From NCBI GenBank assembly GCA_002311655.1, contig DBYZ01000010.1, positions 1-64,000 of the forward strand: a DNA stretch of 64,000 nucleotides, written 5' to 3'. Of the stretch, positions 23,225-31,342 are shown piece after piece. Each line of letters opens with the position of its first letter. Positions within the stretch are counted from its first letter, which is position 1. The notes beneath the pieces are model-generated. The model made no database searches, was not told the origin of the DNA, and was given only the letters and a program-made list of their open reading frames with translations. Position numbers and translations under genes: made by a program. The DNA comes from Bacteroidales bacterium UBA1173 (GTDB lineage Bacteria > Bacteroidota > Bacteroidia > Bacteroidales > F082).

Positions 23225-25006
23225 ATGAAAAAGTTAATAACAAGCAACGACCTTGTGAGGTATTTCAAATGGAGCCCCCTGACCAAACCATTCGTGGGAT
23301 TGGCACTGAATATTATGGGTTTCCGTAAGATTAACCGATTGTATTCTCCTTCCGCCGACCTGAAAAACAAGGAGTTTACAGAAGATATGCTGCGTCGTTA
23401 TAACACAACATACGATGTCAATGAAAATGAGTTGAACTGCATCCCTAAAGAGGGTCCGTTCATGCTCGTCTGCAACCATCCGTTCGGCGCTATCGAAGGC
23501 ATCATTCTCTATGACGCCATCGCAAAAATCCGTCCTGACTTCAAAATCATGGCGAATTTCATCCTTGGTTTTATTCCGAATCTGAAAGATGTATTCTTCT
23601 CAGTTAATCCTTTTGAGAACAATCCTGAGTTCGGCGGCAGCACAGGCGGTATCAGACAGTCATTGACTCAACTGATGGAAGGTCACGGACTTGGAGTGTT
23701 CCCGGCAGGCGAAGTGGCTCGCTATCATGGTCATAGCTATCCCGAGGATATCGACTGGTCGCCGTCAATCTCAAAAATTATCCAGAAAACGAAAGTGCCG
23801 GTAATACCTGTCTATTTCGACGGTAACAACTCGCGCAAATTCTATTTCTGGGCGAAGATATATTCGATGTTCGCAACAGTGCGCCTCGTCAGAGAGCTTC
23901 TTAACAAACGTAACAAGAAGATAATCATGAAGATAGGTAAGCCTATCCTTCCTGCTGAGGTCGCACAGTATGAGACTCCTGAAGCTCTCGCCGCATATCT
24001 CAAAAACCGCAGCTACGCTCTGCAGGCTAACATCGCCGACGAGAAAAAACGCTTCCGTTCACGTGTCTCAGACCCTATCGACCCGCCTTACCGCCCGTCG
24101 CTGCTGGCTCGCGAACTTAACAACATCCGTAAGAAATCGTTGCTGTTCACTACTGCCGATTTTGAATGCTATCTCGCTGATTATAAAGATATTCCGCATG
24201 TCATCCGCGAAATCGGCCGCCGTCGTGAAGAGGCCTTCCGCGCAGTGGGTGAGGGTACAGGAAAGAGTATCGATACCGATAACTACGACACATACTACAA
24301 ACATCTTATCCTTTGGGATACCAAGGAACAGACAATAGCAGGCGGATACCGCATCGGTCTCGGCAACGAGATTTATGAGAAATACGGCGCACGCGGCTTC
24401 TACGTCGACTCGCTCTTCAATATCGACCCTCGGTTTGAGCCTTATCTCAAAGAGACTATCGAACTGGGACGCTCGTTCGTTTCCGTTGATTATCAAAAGG
24501 ATCTGTTGCCTCTGCTGCTTCTCCTCAAAGGCTTGATGGAGACAATAATGCGTAATCCTGACATGAACTATTTCATCGGACCTGTGAGCATCAGCAGCTG
24601 GTATCCGAAGTTCTATCAGAGCCTCATGGTGTATTACGTCACCACAGTGCATACCAACGAGGAGATGTCGAAGCTGTTCCATCCGAAAACTCCTTTCATG
24701 CCTAACTTCAACAAGTGCGATATCAAGGTGCTTATGGAGAAAAACATGGAGACAGTCGATAAGTTCGACCGCTACATCATGAAACTTAGCAACGGCGACT
24801 ACCGCATGCCGACATTGTTTAAGAAATATCTCAAGATCAACTCTAAGTTCTTGTGCTTCAACGTCGACCCTGACTTTAACGATACCCTCGACGGACTTCT
24901 CCTTCTGAAGTTCACCGACTATCCGAAAGACGAACTCGACATGATGCTCAAAGACATCCCGGAGGAAAACCGTCCGGCATACTATAAGAGATTCGGAAAG
25001 GAATAG
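23225..25006 (+). CDS. Two-domain acyltransferase, OlsF-like (amino-acid lipid synthesis candidate)
   Basis: A 593-residue fusion. The N-terminal half (about 1-270) is a PlsC-type O-acyltransferase with CNHPFGAIEG in the HX4D position, then FPAGEVAR and VPVIPVYFDGNNS. The C-terminal half (about 300-590) is an OlsB-like GNAT N-acyltransferase (TIAGGYRIG, FYVDSLFNID, TIELGRSFVSVDYQKDLLPLLLLLKG, FIGPVSISSWYPKFYQ). The same pair of activities is fused in OlsF (ornithine lipids) and encoded separately as GlsB/GlsA for glycine lipids in Bacteroides. It is therefore a good candidate for making an acylated amino-acid membrane lipid; which amino acid is not determined. ATG at 23225 is preferred to the GTG three bases upstream. 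Confidence 0.78.
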   Translation: MKKLITSNDLVRYFKWSPLTKPFVGLALNIMGFRKINRLYSPSADLKNKEFTEDMLRRYNTTYDVNENELNCIPKEGPFMLVCNHPFGAIEGIILYDAIAKIRPDFKIMANFILGFIPNLKDVFFSVNPFENNPEFGGSTGGIRQSLTQLMEGHGLGVFPAGEVARYHGHSYPEDIDWSPSISKIIQKTKVPVIPVYFDGNNSRKFYFWAKIYSMFATVRLVRELLNKRNKKIIMKIGKPILPAEVAQYETPEALAAYLKNRSYALQANIADEKKRFRSRVSDPIDPPYRPSLLARELNNIRKKSLLFTTADFECYLADYKDIPHVIREIGRRREEAFRAVGEGTGKSIDTDNYDTYYKHLILWDTKEQTIAGGYRIGLGNEIYEKYGARGFYVDSLFNIDPRFEPYLKETIELGRSFVSVDYQKDLLPLLLLLKGLMETIMRNPDMNYFIGPVSISSWYPKFYQSLMVYYVTTVHTNEEMSKLFHPKTPFMPNFNKCDIKVLMEKNMETVDKFDRYIMKLSNGDYRMPTLFKKYLKINSKFLCFNVDPDFNDTLDGLLLLKFTDYPKDELDMMLKDIPEENRPAYYKRFGKE

Positions 25007-25134
25007 TTTCTGTCATTTAGTCACTTTTTTCTTCCTGTCATGCAGCAAACCTGCAATTTTTTCGTTATACCATCGAAAAATGTCACTTTGGCATAAATTT
25101 TGATGGAATAATAACGAATTAACATTTAATCACT

Positions 25135-25587
25135 ATGGAAGGAAATAAAGTATTGTATCGTTCCCGCACAAATCGAGTGATTGCGGGTGTTTGCGCCGGA
25201 CTCGCCGACTATTTCAATATCGACATCGCCTTGATGCGCGTGCTCTTCGTCGTGGCAACCATTTGCGGCAGCTTCGGATTCTGGATGTATGTCATCCTCT
25301 GGATTGTCGTTCCTGAGGAATATACTTTGGAATCAGGTTATAAAGAGCAAAGACATGACGAACCTTTTGACATCACGCCAAAAGAAGAGAGAGAACCGAG
25401 AGATGAGAGAAAAACCGTCAGCGGCGCGATGATCGCCAGCTTGATTCTGATTTTCATCGGCTTGGTGGCACTCATCGACAATTTCACACCACTCGTATGG
25501 ATTTGGAAACTGTGGCCGGTGGCGCTTATTATAATAGGTGTGGTAATTTTATTAAACGCTTTAAAAAACAATGAAAATGGAAAATAA
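25135..25587 (+). CDS. PspC-domain membrane protein
   Basis: A 150-residue envelope-stress type protein. The PspC domain occupies residues 5-62 (LYRSRTNRVIAGVCAGLADYFNID then GFWMYVILWIVVPEEY). A charged linker (PKEEREPRDERK) leads to two more transmembrane helices (ASLILIFIGLVALIDNF and WPVALIIIGVVILLNAL) of the LiaI/LiaF-like type. It overlaps the next gene by 17 bp, and the two probably act together at the inner membrane. A role in envelope stress is inferred from the family. Confidence 0.82.
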   Translation: MEGNKVLYRSRTNRVIAGVCAGLADYFNIDIALMRVLFVVATICGSFGFWMYVILWIVVPEEYTLESGYKEQRHDEPFDITPKEEREPRDERKTVSGAMIASLILIFIGLVALIDNFTPLVWIWKLWPVALIIIGVVILLNALKNNENGK

Positions 25588-25915
25588 CGAGAATAAAAAA
25601 GACAACGGCTTCGGTAAAGGTTTGACATTGATAATCATAGGTGTTATCTTTACTTTTGTGACATTGTTCGATTTTGAAATCGACTGGCATGTGATGGCGA
25701 AAATGTGGCCTTTACTGCTGATAATCATCGGTGTGTGCATCATGCCAATCAACAAATGGATTCGTGCGGTCATTGCCTTGATTTTACTGGCATTCGGTGC
25801 TGTTATGTATCATCAGAAAGCCGGCGACGAGGATGGCTGCACGAAAGTCAACAACAGAGTGGAATACAGAATGCACAAACACTCGTATTCCGACTGGGAC
25901 GACGATGACGATTAA
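25571..25915 (+). CDS. Small LiaF-like transmembrane protein
   Basis: A 114-residue protein with three hydrophobic segments (LTLIIIGVIFTFVTLF, MWPLLLIIIGVCIMPI and AVIALILLAFGAVMYH) of the LiaI/LiaF transmembrane type, followed by a soluble tail ending in an acidic run (SDWDDDDD). The start lies 17 bp inside the PspC gene; a second ATG two codons later is an alternative. The repeated MWPLLLIIIG/LWPVALIIIG motif in both genes suggests they arose from related units. Confidence 0.72.
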   Translation: MKMENNENKKDNGFGKGLTLIIIGVIFTFVTLFDFEIDWHVMAKMWPLLLIIIGVCIMPINKWIRAVIALILLAFGAVMYHQKAGDEDGCTKVNNRVEYRMHKHSYSDWDDDDD

Positions 25916-25929
25916 AAATTTAAAAAATT

Positions 25930-26838
25930 ATGGAATATAAAGATTATTATAAAGTTTTAGGTGTCGAACGTTCCGCAACGCAAGATCAAATCAAAAAAGC
26001 GTACCGTAAGCTTGCCGTGAAGTATCATCCCGACAAGAACCCGGGCGACAAGGCGGCGGAGGAGAAGTTCAAGGAGATTTCCGAGGCTTATCAGGTGCTT
26101 GGCAACGAGGATTCACGTAAGAAATACGATGAGCTTGGCGCCAACTGGAAACAATATGAGAACATGGGTTACGGAGGTCAGGGATTCCAAGGTTTTGGCG
26201 GTCAAGGCTTTGAGGGTTTCAGCGGCAGCGGCTTCTCCGACTTCTTCGATGCATTCTTCGGCGGACAAGGCGGTGGCTTCGACTTCAGCAATATCGGAGG
26301 CTTCGGTGGCGGTCGCCGTAGTAGAACGAGAACGATGAAAGGTCAGGACCTGACAGCTAACATAGACATGACGCTTCGTGAGGCTTATTCTGGCTCGCAA
26401 AGAATGTTTAAAGTCGGCGGTGAGACCATAAAAATCAGCATCAAGCCAGGTGTGAAAGACGGCCAGACATTACGTGTGAAAGGCAAAGGCAACCCTGGCG
26501 TCAACGGTGGCGAGAACGGCGACCTCCTGATGAAGATTCATATCTTGCAAGACCCTGTGTATCAACGTGATGGAGATGATTTGATAAAGACTGTCAACAT
26601 TGATATCTACACTGCTATCCTTGGCGGAAAGATTGAAATCGACACCATGAAAGGCAACGTCAACGTGCCGATAAAGCCGCAGACACAAAACAACAGCATG
26701 CTTCGTCTGAAAGGCCTCGGAATGCCTCATTACGGCAAGGATGGCGCAGGCGCGCTGCTGCTGAAAATACAACTGGTGCTTCCAAATCACTTCTCCGACA
26801 AAGAGCTGGAGCTGATAAAACAAGCTAAAGAAGCGTAA
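25930..26838 (+). CDS. DnaJ-type co-chaperone (CbpA-like, no zinc finger)
   Basis: A 302-residue J-domain protein. The J domain at residues 4-70 carries the HPD tripeptide (VKYHPDKNPGDKAAEEKFKEISEAYQVLG). A Gly/Phe-rich linker follows (about 80-135), then the two-part DnaJ C-terminal substrate-binding domain (from GQDLTANIDMTLREAYSG to LLLKIQLVLP). The CxxCxGxG zinc-finger repeats of DnaJ are absent, which places it with type II proteins such as CbpA. It stimulates DnaK ATPase in known homologues. It follows the LiaF-like gene by 14 bp, perhaps linking folding stress and envelope stress. Confidence 0.9.
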   Translation: MEYKDYYKVLGVERSATQDQIKKAYRKLAVKYHPDKNPGDKAAEEKFKEISEAYQVLGNEDSRKKYDELGANWKQYENMGYGGQGFQGFGGQGFEGFSGSGFSDFFDAFFGGQGGGFDFSNIGGFGGGRRSRTRTMKGQDLTANIDMTLREAYSGSQRMFKVGGETIKISIKPGVKDGQTLRVKGKGNPGVNGGENGDLLMKIHILQDPVYQRDGDDLIKTVNIDIYTAILGGKIEIDTMKGNVNVPIKPQTQNNSMLRLKGLGMPHYGKDGAGALLLKIQLVLPNHFSDKELELIKQAKEA

Positions 26839-26878
26839 TTTTGTTAAAAATTGTTTGAGCCGTAATAAAAAATTCATT

Positions 26879-26887
26879 ATCTTTGCA
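26879..26887 (+). promoter_or_regulatory. Promoter (TATCTTTGC with -33 TTTG) for TonB receptor operon
   Basis: TATCTTTGC at 26879-26887 with TTTG at 26854-26857, 21 bp upstream: the best full Bacteroides-type promoter in the window. Confidence 0.8.
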
Positions 26888-26921
26888 CGTTTTTAATGAC
26901 CATATTTAAAACTGCTTGAAA

Positions 26922-29261
26922 ATGAATGGTATTACGGCTAAAACAAGGCAGATGTTTTTACTGGTTTTCATGATGATGACCAGCTTGATTGCTTTTGCAC
27001 AAGGTGATAACTCAATAAAAGGTTTTGTATACGAGAAGTCTAACGGCGAACCACTGATGTTTGCCAATGTCTTCCTGAAAGGCACAACCCTTGGATCCAC
27101 AACCGACATCAACGGATATTTCAGCATAACCAGAATCCCTGACGGCACCTACACTATCATGGTGACATCGATAGGTTATGACACCATTTCCGAAAATGTT
27201 ACTCTAAAAGGCAGCCAGATTCTGAATAAGAAATTCAGTATCGAGGAGACTTCAATACAGCTTGCTGCGGTGAGCATCAGCGCTGATAAGATCGAGGCAA
27301 AGACCGAGACCAAGACATCTGTCGTGTATATCACTCCGAAGACCATCACCAAGATTCCAACCGTGGGCGGTCAGGCTGACCTCGCTCAGTATCTGCAGGT
27401 TATCCCTGGTGTTGTGTTCACCGGTGACCAAGGCGGTCAGCTGTATATCCGCGGCGGCTCCCCGATTCAGAATAAGGTGCTCCTCGACGGTATGATTGTC
27501 TATAACCCGTTCCACAGCATCGGACTTTTCTCTGTCTTCGACACTGATATCATCAGAAATGCTGAGGTTTACACTGGCGGCTTCGGCGCTGAATACGGCG
27601 GCAGAGTGTCGTCAATAATGGATATCACCACACGCGACGGTAACAAAAAACGTATCTCGGGTAAGATCGGCGGCTCAACTTTCGGCGCAAAAGTGATGGT
27701 TGAAGGCCCACTGAAGAAGGCGAAAAATGAAAACGACATGACAATATCGTTCCTCGTATCAGCCAAGAACTCATACCTCGAGCAGACGAGCCAGTCGGTG
27801 TATAAGTCAATTCTGAAAAACGAGATTCTTCCTTATAACTTCCAGGATATCTACGGAAAAGTGTCGTTGAACGCCCCGAACGGCAGTAAAATCAACTTCT
27901 TCGGCTTCAATTTCAATGACCAGGTGAATAATTACAAGGCTATCTCCGATTTCAGCTGGGTCTCTTACGGCGGTGGCGCTAACTTCGTGCTTATCCCAGG
28001 AAAATCACCAGTTCTCATCGAAGGTAACGTGGCTTATTCAAAGTATGACGCCAAACTGTCAGAGCAGAACAACCCTGGCCGCTCAAGTTCTATCGACGGA
28101 TTCAATGCAGGATTCACTTTCTCATATTTCCTTGGCAAAAACACTTTGAAATATGGTGTTGAGCTCCTCGGATTCAAGACCGTATTCGATTATACAAAGT
28201 CGAACGGCATCAGACTGAATCAGACCGAAAACACTACGGAACTCGGTGCTTTTATCAAGTATAAATGGCAACTCGACAAACTCATCATAGAGCCGAGCAT
28301 GCGTATCCAATGGTATGCTTCGTTGGCTGAAATCTCGCCAGAGCCTCGTCTCGCTATGAAATACAACGTTTGCGAATGGTTCCGCATCAAAGCCGCGGCA
28401 GGTATGTATTCTCAGAACCTCATCGCCGCCAACAGCGACCGCGACGTTGTGAACCTGTTCTACGGATTCCTTTCGGGACAAGACAATATCCCAAAGAAAT
28501 TCAATGGTAAAAATGTCACTACAAAATTACAGAAAGCCAACCATTATATCGTGGGAACGGAATTCGATGTGCTTGATAATGTGACACTTAACATCGAAGG
28601 TTATTTCAAAGACTTCAAACAGCTTACCAATATGAACCGTAATCAGGTTTATTCGGAAAGCAATCATCCTGACAACGCATCTGAAATCGAATGGCGTGAC
28701 TTCATGATTGAGAACGGTCATGCTTATGGTGTCGATTTCTCTGTGAAATATGAGTTTATGAGATGGTATGTGTGGGCTGCATATTCTCTCGCATACGTCA
28801 ATAAAAACTACGAAAATGCGGCACGTGAACTCATCAACTACCGCACTCACTACGACCGCCGTCATAATATCAATGTGATTGTGACTTACACAGGAGGTGC
28901 CCGTAAACAGTGGGAGTTCAGCGGACGTTGGAACGTCGGTTCAGGCTTCCCGTTCACACAAGTCAGCGGATTCTACGAGCATTATCAGTTCGATGATATG
29001 GGCATGAGCATTATTCAGGACAACGGCGACCTCGGCATCATCTACGGAGAGCTTAACAAAGGTCAGTTGCCATGGTATCACCGCCTCGACCTCGACGTGA
29101 AACGCAAGTTCTGGTTCGGCGAGCATACCGTCCTCGAAGCCGATTTCAGCGTCACCAATGTCTATAACAGAAACAATATCTTCTATGTTGACATCGTCAC
29201 CAGCGAAAACATCTATCAGCTGCCGCTGATGCCGAGCTTGGGATTGACCTTAACATTCTAA
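26922..29261 (+). CDS. TonB-dependent outer membrane receptor with CarboxypepD_reg domain
   Basis: A 779-residue outer membrane transporter. A signal peptide (to about residue 27, MTSLIAFAQ) is followed by a carboxypeptidase regulatory-like domain (SIKGFVYEKSNGEPLMFANVFLKG ... DINGYFSI), a plug domain (around GQADLAQYLQVIPGVVFTGDQGGQLYIRGGSPIQNKVLLDG) and a 22-strand-type barrel ending in LGLTLTF. No SusD partner is encoded. The S9 peptidase gene begins 2 bp downstream, so the imported ligand may be a peptide, or a glucan given the GH13 genes further on; this is inference. The in-frame TTG at 26916 is less likely than the ATG at 26922. Confidence 0.9.
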   Translation: MNGITAKTRQMFLLVFMMMTSLIAFAQGDNSIKGFVYEKSNGEPLMFANVFLKGTTLGSTTDINGYFSITRIPDGTYTIMVTSIGYDTISENVTLKGSQILNKKFSIEETSIQLAAVSISADKIEAKTETKTSVVYITPKTITKIPTVGGQADLAQYLQVIPGVVFTGDQGGQLYIRGGSPIQNKVLLDGMIVYNPFHSIGLFSVFDTDIIRNAEVYTGGFGAEYGGRVSSIMDITTRDGNKKRISGKIGGSTFGAKVMVEGPLKKAKNENDMTISFLVSAKNSYLEQTSQSVYKSILKNEILPYNFQDIYGKVSLNAPNGSKINFFGFNFNDQVNNYKAISDFSWVSYGGGANFVLIPGKSPVLIEGNVAYSKYDAKLSEQNNPGRSSSIDGFNAGFTFSYFLGKNTLKYGVELLGFKTVFDYTKSNGIRLNQTENTTELGAFIKYKWQLDKLIIEPSMRIQWYASLAEISPEPRLAMKYNVCEWFRIKAAAGMYSQNLIAANSDRDVVNLFYGFLSGQDNIPKKFNGKNVTTKLQKANHYIVGTEFDVLDNVTLNIEGYFKDFKQLTNMNRNQVYSESNHPDNASEIEWRDFMIENGHAYGVDFSVKYEFMRWYVWAAYSLAYVNKNYENAARELINYRTHYDRRHNINVIVTYTGGARKQWEFSGRWNVGSGFPFTQVSGFYEHYQFDDMGMSIIQDNGDLGIIYGELNKGQLPWYHRLDLDVKRKFWFGEHTVLEADFSVTNVYNRNNIFYVDIVTSENIYQLPLMPSLGLTLTF

Positions 29262-29263
29262 AA

Positions 29264-31342
29264 ATGAACAAACCTTCTTTAAAAAAGATACCACACGAGA
29301 TGACCGTTCACGGTCACACTCGTGTGGATAACTACTATTGGCTGAACCAGCGCGAGAATCCTGAGGTTTTGGAGTATCTGAAAGCTGAAAACGCTTATCA
29401 GGAGGCGATGATGAAGCATACTGAACCGCTTCAGAATCAGCTGTTTAAGGAGATAACGAGCCGCATCAAACAGGACGACATGTCAGTCCCAGTCAAACAC
29501 AAAGGCTATTGGTATTATTCTCGTTACGAAGAAGGCATGGAATACCCGCTGTACTGCAGAAAACCCGTGAAAAATGGCGACAACCCGACTGTCATTTCGA
29601 GCGAAGTCGAGAAATCACCGGCAAACGAGCAAATCCTTTTAAACGGCTACGAGATGTCAAAAGGCTACACCTTCTTCGACGTGGGCGGCTACAGTATCAG
29701 CCCCGATAACTCGTTGATAGCCTATAGCATAGACACTGTCAGCCGCCGCCAGTACAAGATTTTTTTCAAAGAAATCGCAACAGGAAAAATGTTTTCCGAA
29801 GTGATAGAAAACACTTCAGGAAACATGGTGTGGGCTAACGACAACAAGACAATTTTCTATTCTGTGAAAGATGAATCGTTGCGCCCGTGCAGAATAATGC
29901 GCCATGAACTTGGCACCGACCCGAAAGACGATGTAGAGGTGTATTATGAAGACGACGCTACCTTCTGTGCTTTCGTAAGTAAAACAAAATCAGAGAGATA
30001 CATTGTTATAATCTTGGAGACGACACTCACTTCCGAGATTCGTTATCTTGATGCAGACAATCCTAAAGGCGAGTTTAAGATTATCCAGAAACGCCAGCAC
30101 GACCTGCTTTACGGCGTGGGTCATTACGGTGATTATTTCTATATTCTCACCAATGCCGACGGAGCAAAGAACTACAAACTGATGCGAACACCAGTAAACG
30201 CTACCGAAAAGGAACATTGGGAAGAGGTTTTGCCGCATCGTGATGATGTCTTGATTGAGGATTTCGACCTATTTTCGGAATTTATGGTCATCGAAGAACG
30301 CTCGAAAGGTCTCGTGAACCTGCGAGTTATGTCGTGGGATGGCAAACTTGATTATTATATCAACTTCGGCGAGCCTGCATATACTGTGGAAACATCAGCA
30401 AATCCTGAGTTTGACACACATCTGTTGAGATATATCTACACCTCGATGACGACGCCAGCCTCTGTGTATCAATACGATATGAAGGCGAAAACGGTCGAAC
30501 TGCTGAAACGTCAGGAGATTGTAGGTGGCTTTGAGCCATCTGATTATGTCACGGAAAGGCTTTATGCTACTGCAAAAGACGGCGTTCAGGTGCCGATTTC
30601 GCTTGTTTATAAGAAAGGACTGGTGAAAAACGGCGAAAACCCATTGGTTTTGTTCGGCTACGGCTCGTATGGCAACAGCGTCGACGCATATTTCTCAACG
30701 GCACGACTCAGCATGCTTGATAGAGGCTTTGTCTGGGCTATCGCTCACATCCGCGGAGGCGAGGAGATGGGACGCTGGTGGTATGAGGACGGCAAGCTTC
30801 TAAAAAAGAAGAATACATTCACGGATTTTATCGCGTGTGCGGAATATCTTGTAAAACAAGGATTTACAAATAGTAAAAAGATGTTTGCGATGGGTGGAAG
30901 CGCAGGCGGATTACTTGTCGGTGCTGTTGCAAACATGGCTCCACAATTATTTAAGGGCATCATCGCTCAAGTGCCGTTCGTCGATGTGGTGACAACGATG
31001 TTGGACGACACTATTCCGCTTACCACAGGCGAATACGACGAGTGGGGCAACCCGAACGAGAAAGAGTATTACGACTATATTTTATCGTACTCGCCATACG
31101 ACAATGTGGAGGCGAAAGACTATCCTGCAATGCTTGTAACCACTGGGCTTCACGACAGCCAGGTGCAGTATTGGGAGCCGGCGAAATGGGTGGCGAAACT
31201 ACGCGAACTCAAGACCGACGACAACCCGCTGTACCTGCGCACTGAGATGGATTTCGGCCATGGAGGCGCGTCGGGACGCTTCGAGCCTTACCATGAGGTG
31301 GCGATGGAATACGCTTTTATGCTTGATTTGCTTGAAAAATGA
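29264..31342 (+). CDS. S9 family oligopeptidase (oligopeptidase B-like)
   Basis: A 692-residue serine peptidase. The N-terminal propeller begins with PHEMTVHGHTRVDNYYWLNQRENPEVLEYLKAEN, typical of oligopeptidase B. The C-terminal alpha/beta hydrolase domain has the nucleophile motif GGSAGGLL, the GYGSYG and HIRGGEEMGRWWYEDGK segments, and the catalytic His in DFGHGGASGRF. No signal peptide is seen, so it is cytoplasmic or periplasm-excluded. Within the propeller, residues VISSEVEKS are translated from a dispersed repeat (29591-29616), an insertion without loss of frame. Its stop overlaps the GH13 start by 4 bp. Confidence 0.88.
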   Translation: MNKPSLKKIPHEMTVHGHTRVDNYYWLNQRENPEVLEYLKAENAYQEAMMKHTEPLQNQLFKEITSRIKQDDMSVPVKHKGYWYYSRYEEGMEYPLYCRKPVKNGDNPTVISSEVEKSPANEQILLNGYEMSKGYTFFDVGGYSISPDNSLIAYSIDTVSRRQYKIFFKEIATGKMFSEVIENTSGNMVWANDNKTIFYSVKDESLRPCRIMRHELGTDPKDDVEVYYEDDATFCAFVSKTKSERYIVIILETTLTSEIRYLDADNPKGEFKIIQKRQHDLLYGVGHYGDYFYILTNADGAKNYKLMRTPVNATEKEHWEEVLPHRDDVLIEDFDLFSEFMVIEERSKGLVNLRVMSWDGKLDYYINFGEPAYTVETSANPEFDTHLLRYIYTSMTTPASVYQYDMKAKTVELLKRQEIVGGFEPSDYVTERLYATAKDGVQVPISLVYKKGLVKNGENPLVLFGYGSYGNSVDAYFSTARLSMLDRGFVWAIAHIRGGEEMGRWWYEDGKLLKKKNTFTDFIACAEYLVKQGFTNSKKMFAMGGSAGGLLVGAVANMAPQLFKGIIAQVPFVDVVTTMLDDTIPLTTGEYDEWGNPNEKEYYDYILSYSPYDNVEAKDYPAMLVTTGLHDSQVQYWEPAKWVAKLRELKTDDNPLYLRTEMDFGHGGASGRFEPYHEVAMEYAFMLDLLEK
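29591..29616. repeat. Dispersed TCATTTCGAGCGAAGTCGAG element in coding frame
   Basis: GTCATTTCGAGCGAAGTCGA followed by GAAATC. It is read in frame as VISSEVEKS in the S9 peptidase. The same unit occurs in gaps at 5584-5611 and 13131-13230. Confidence 0.8.
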
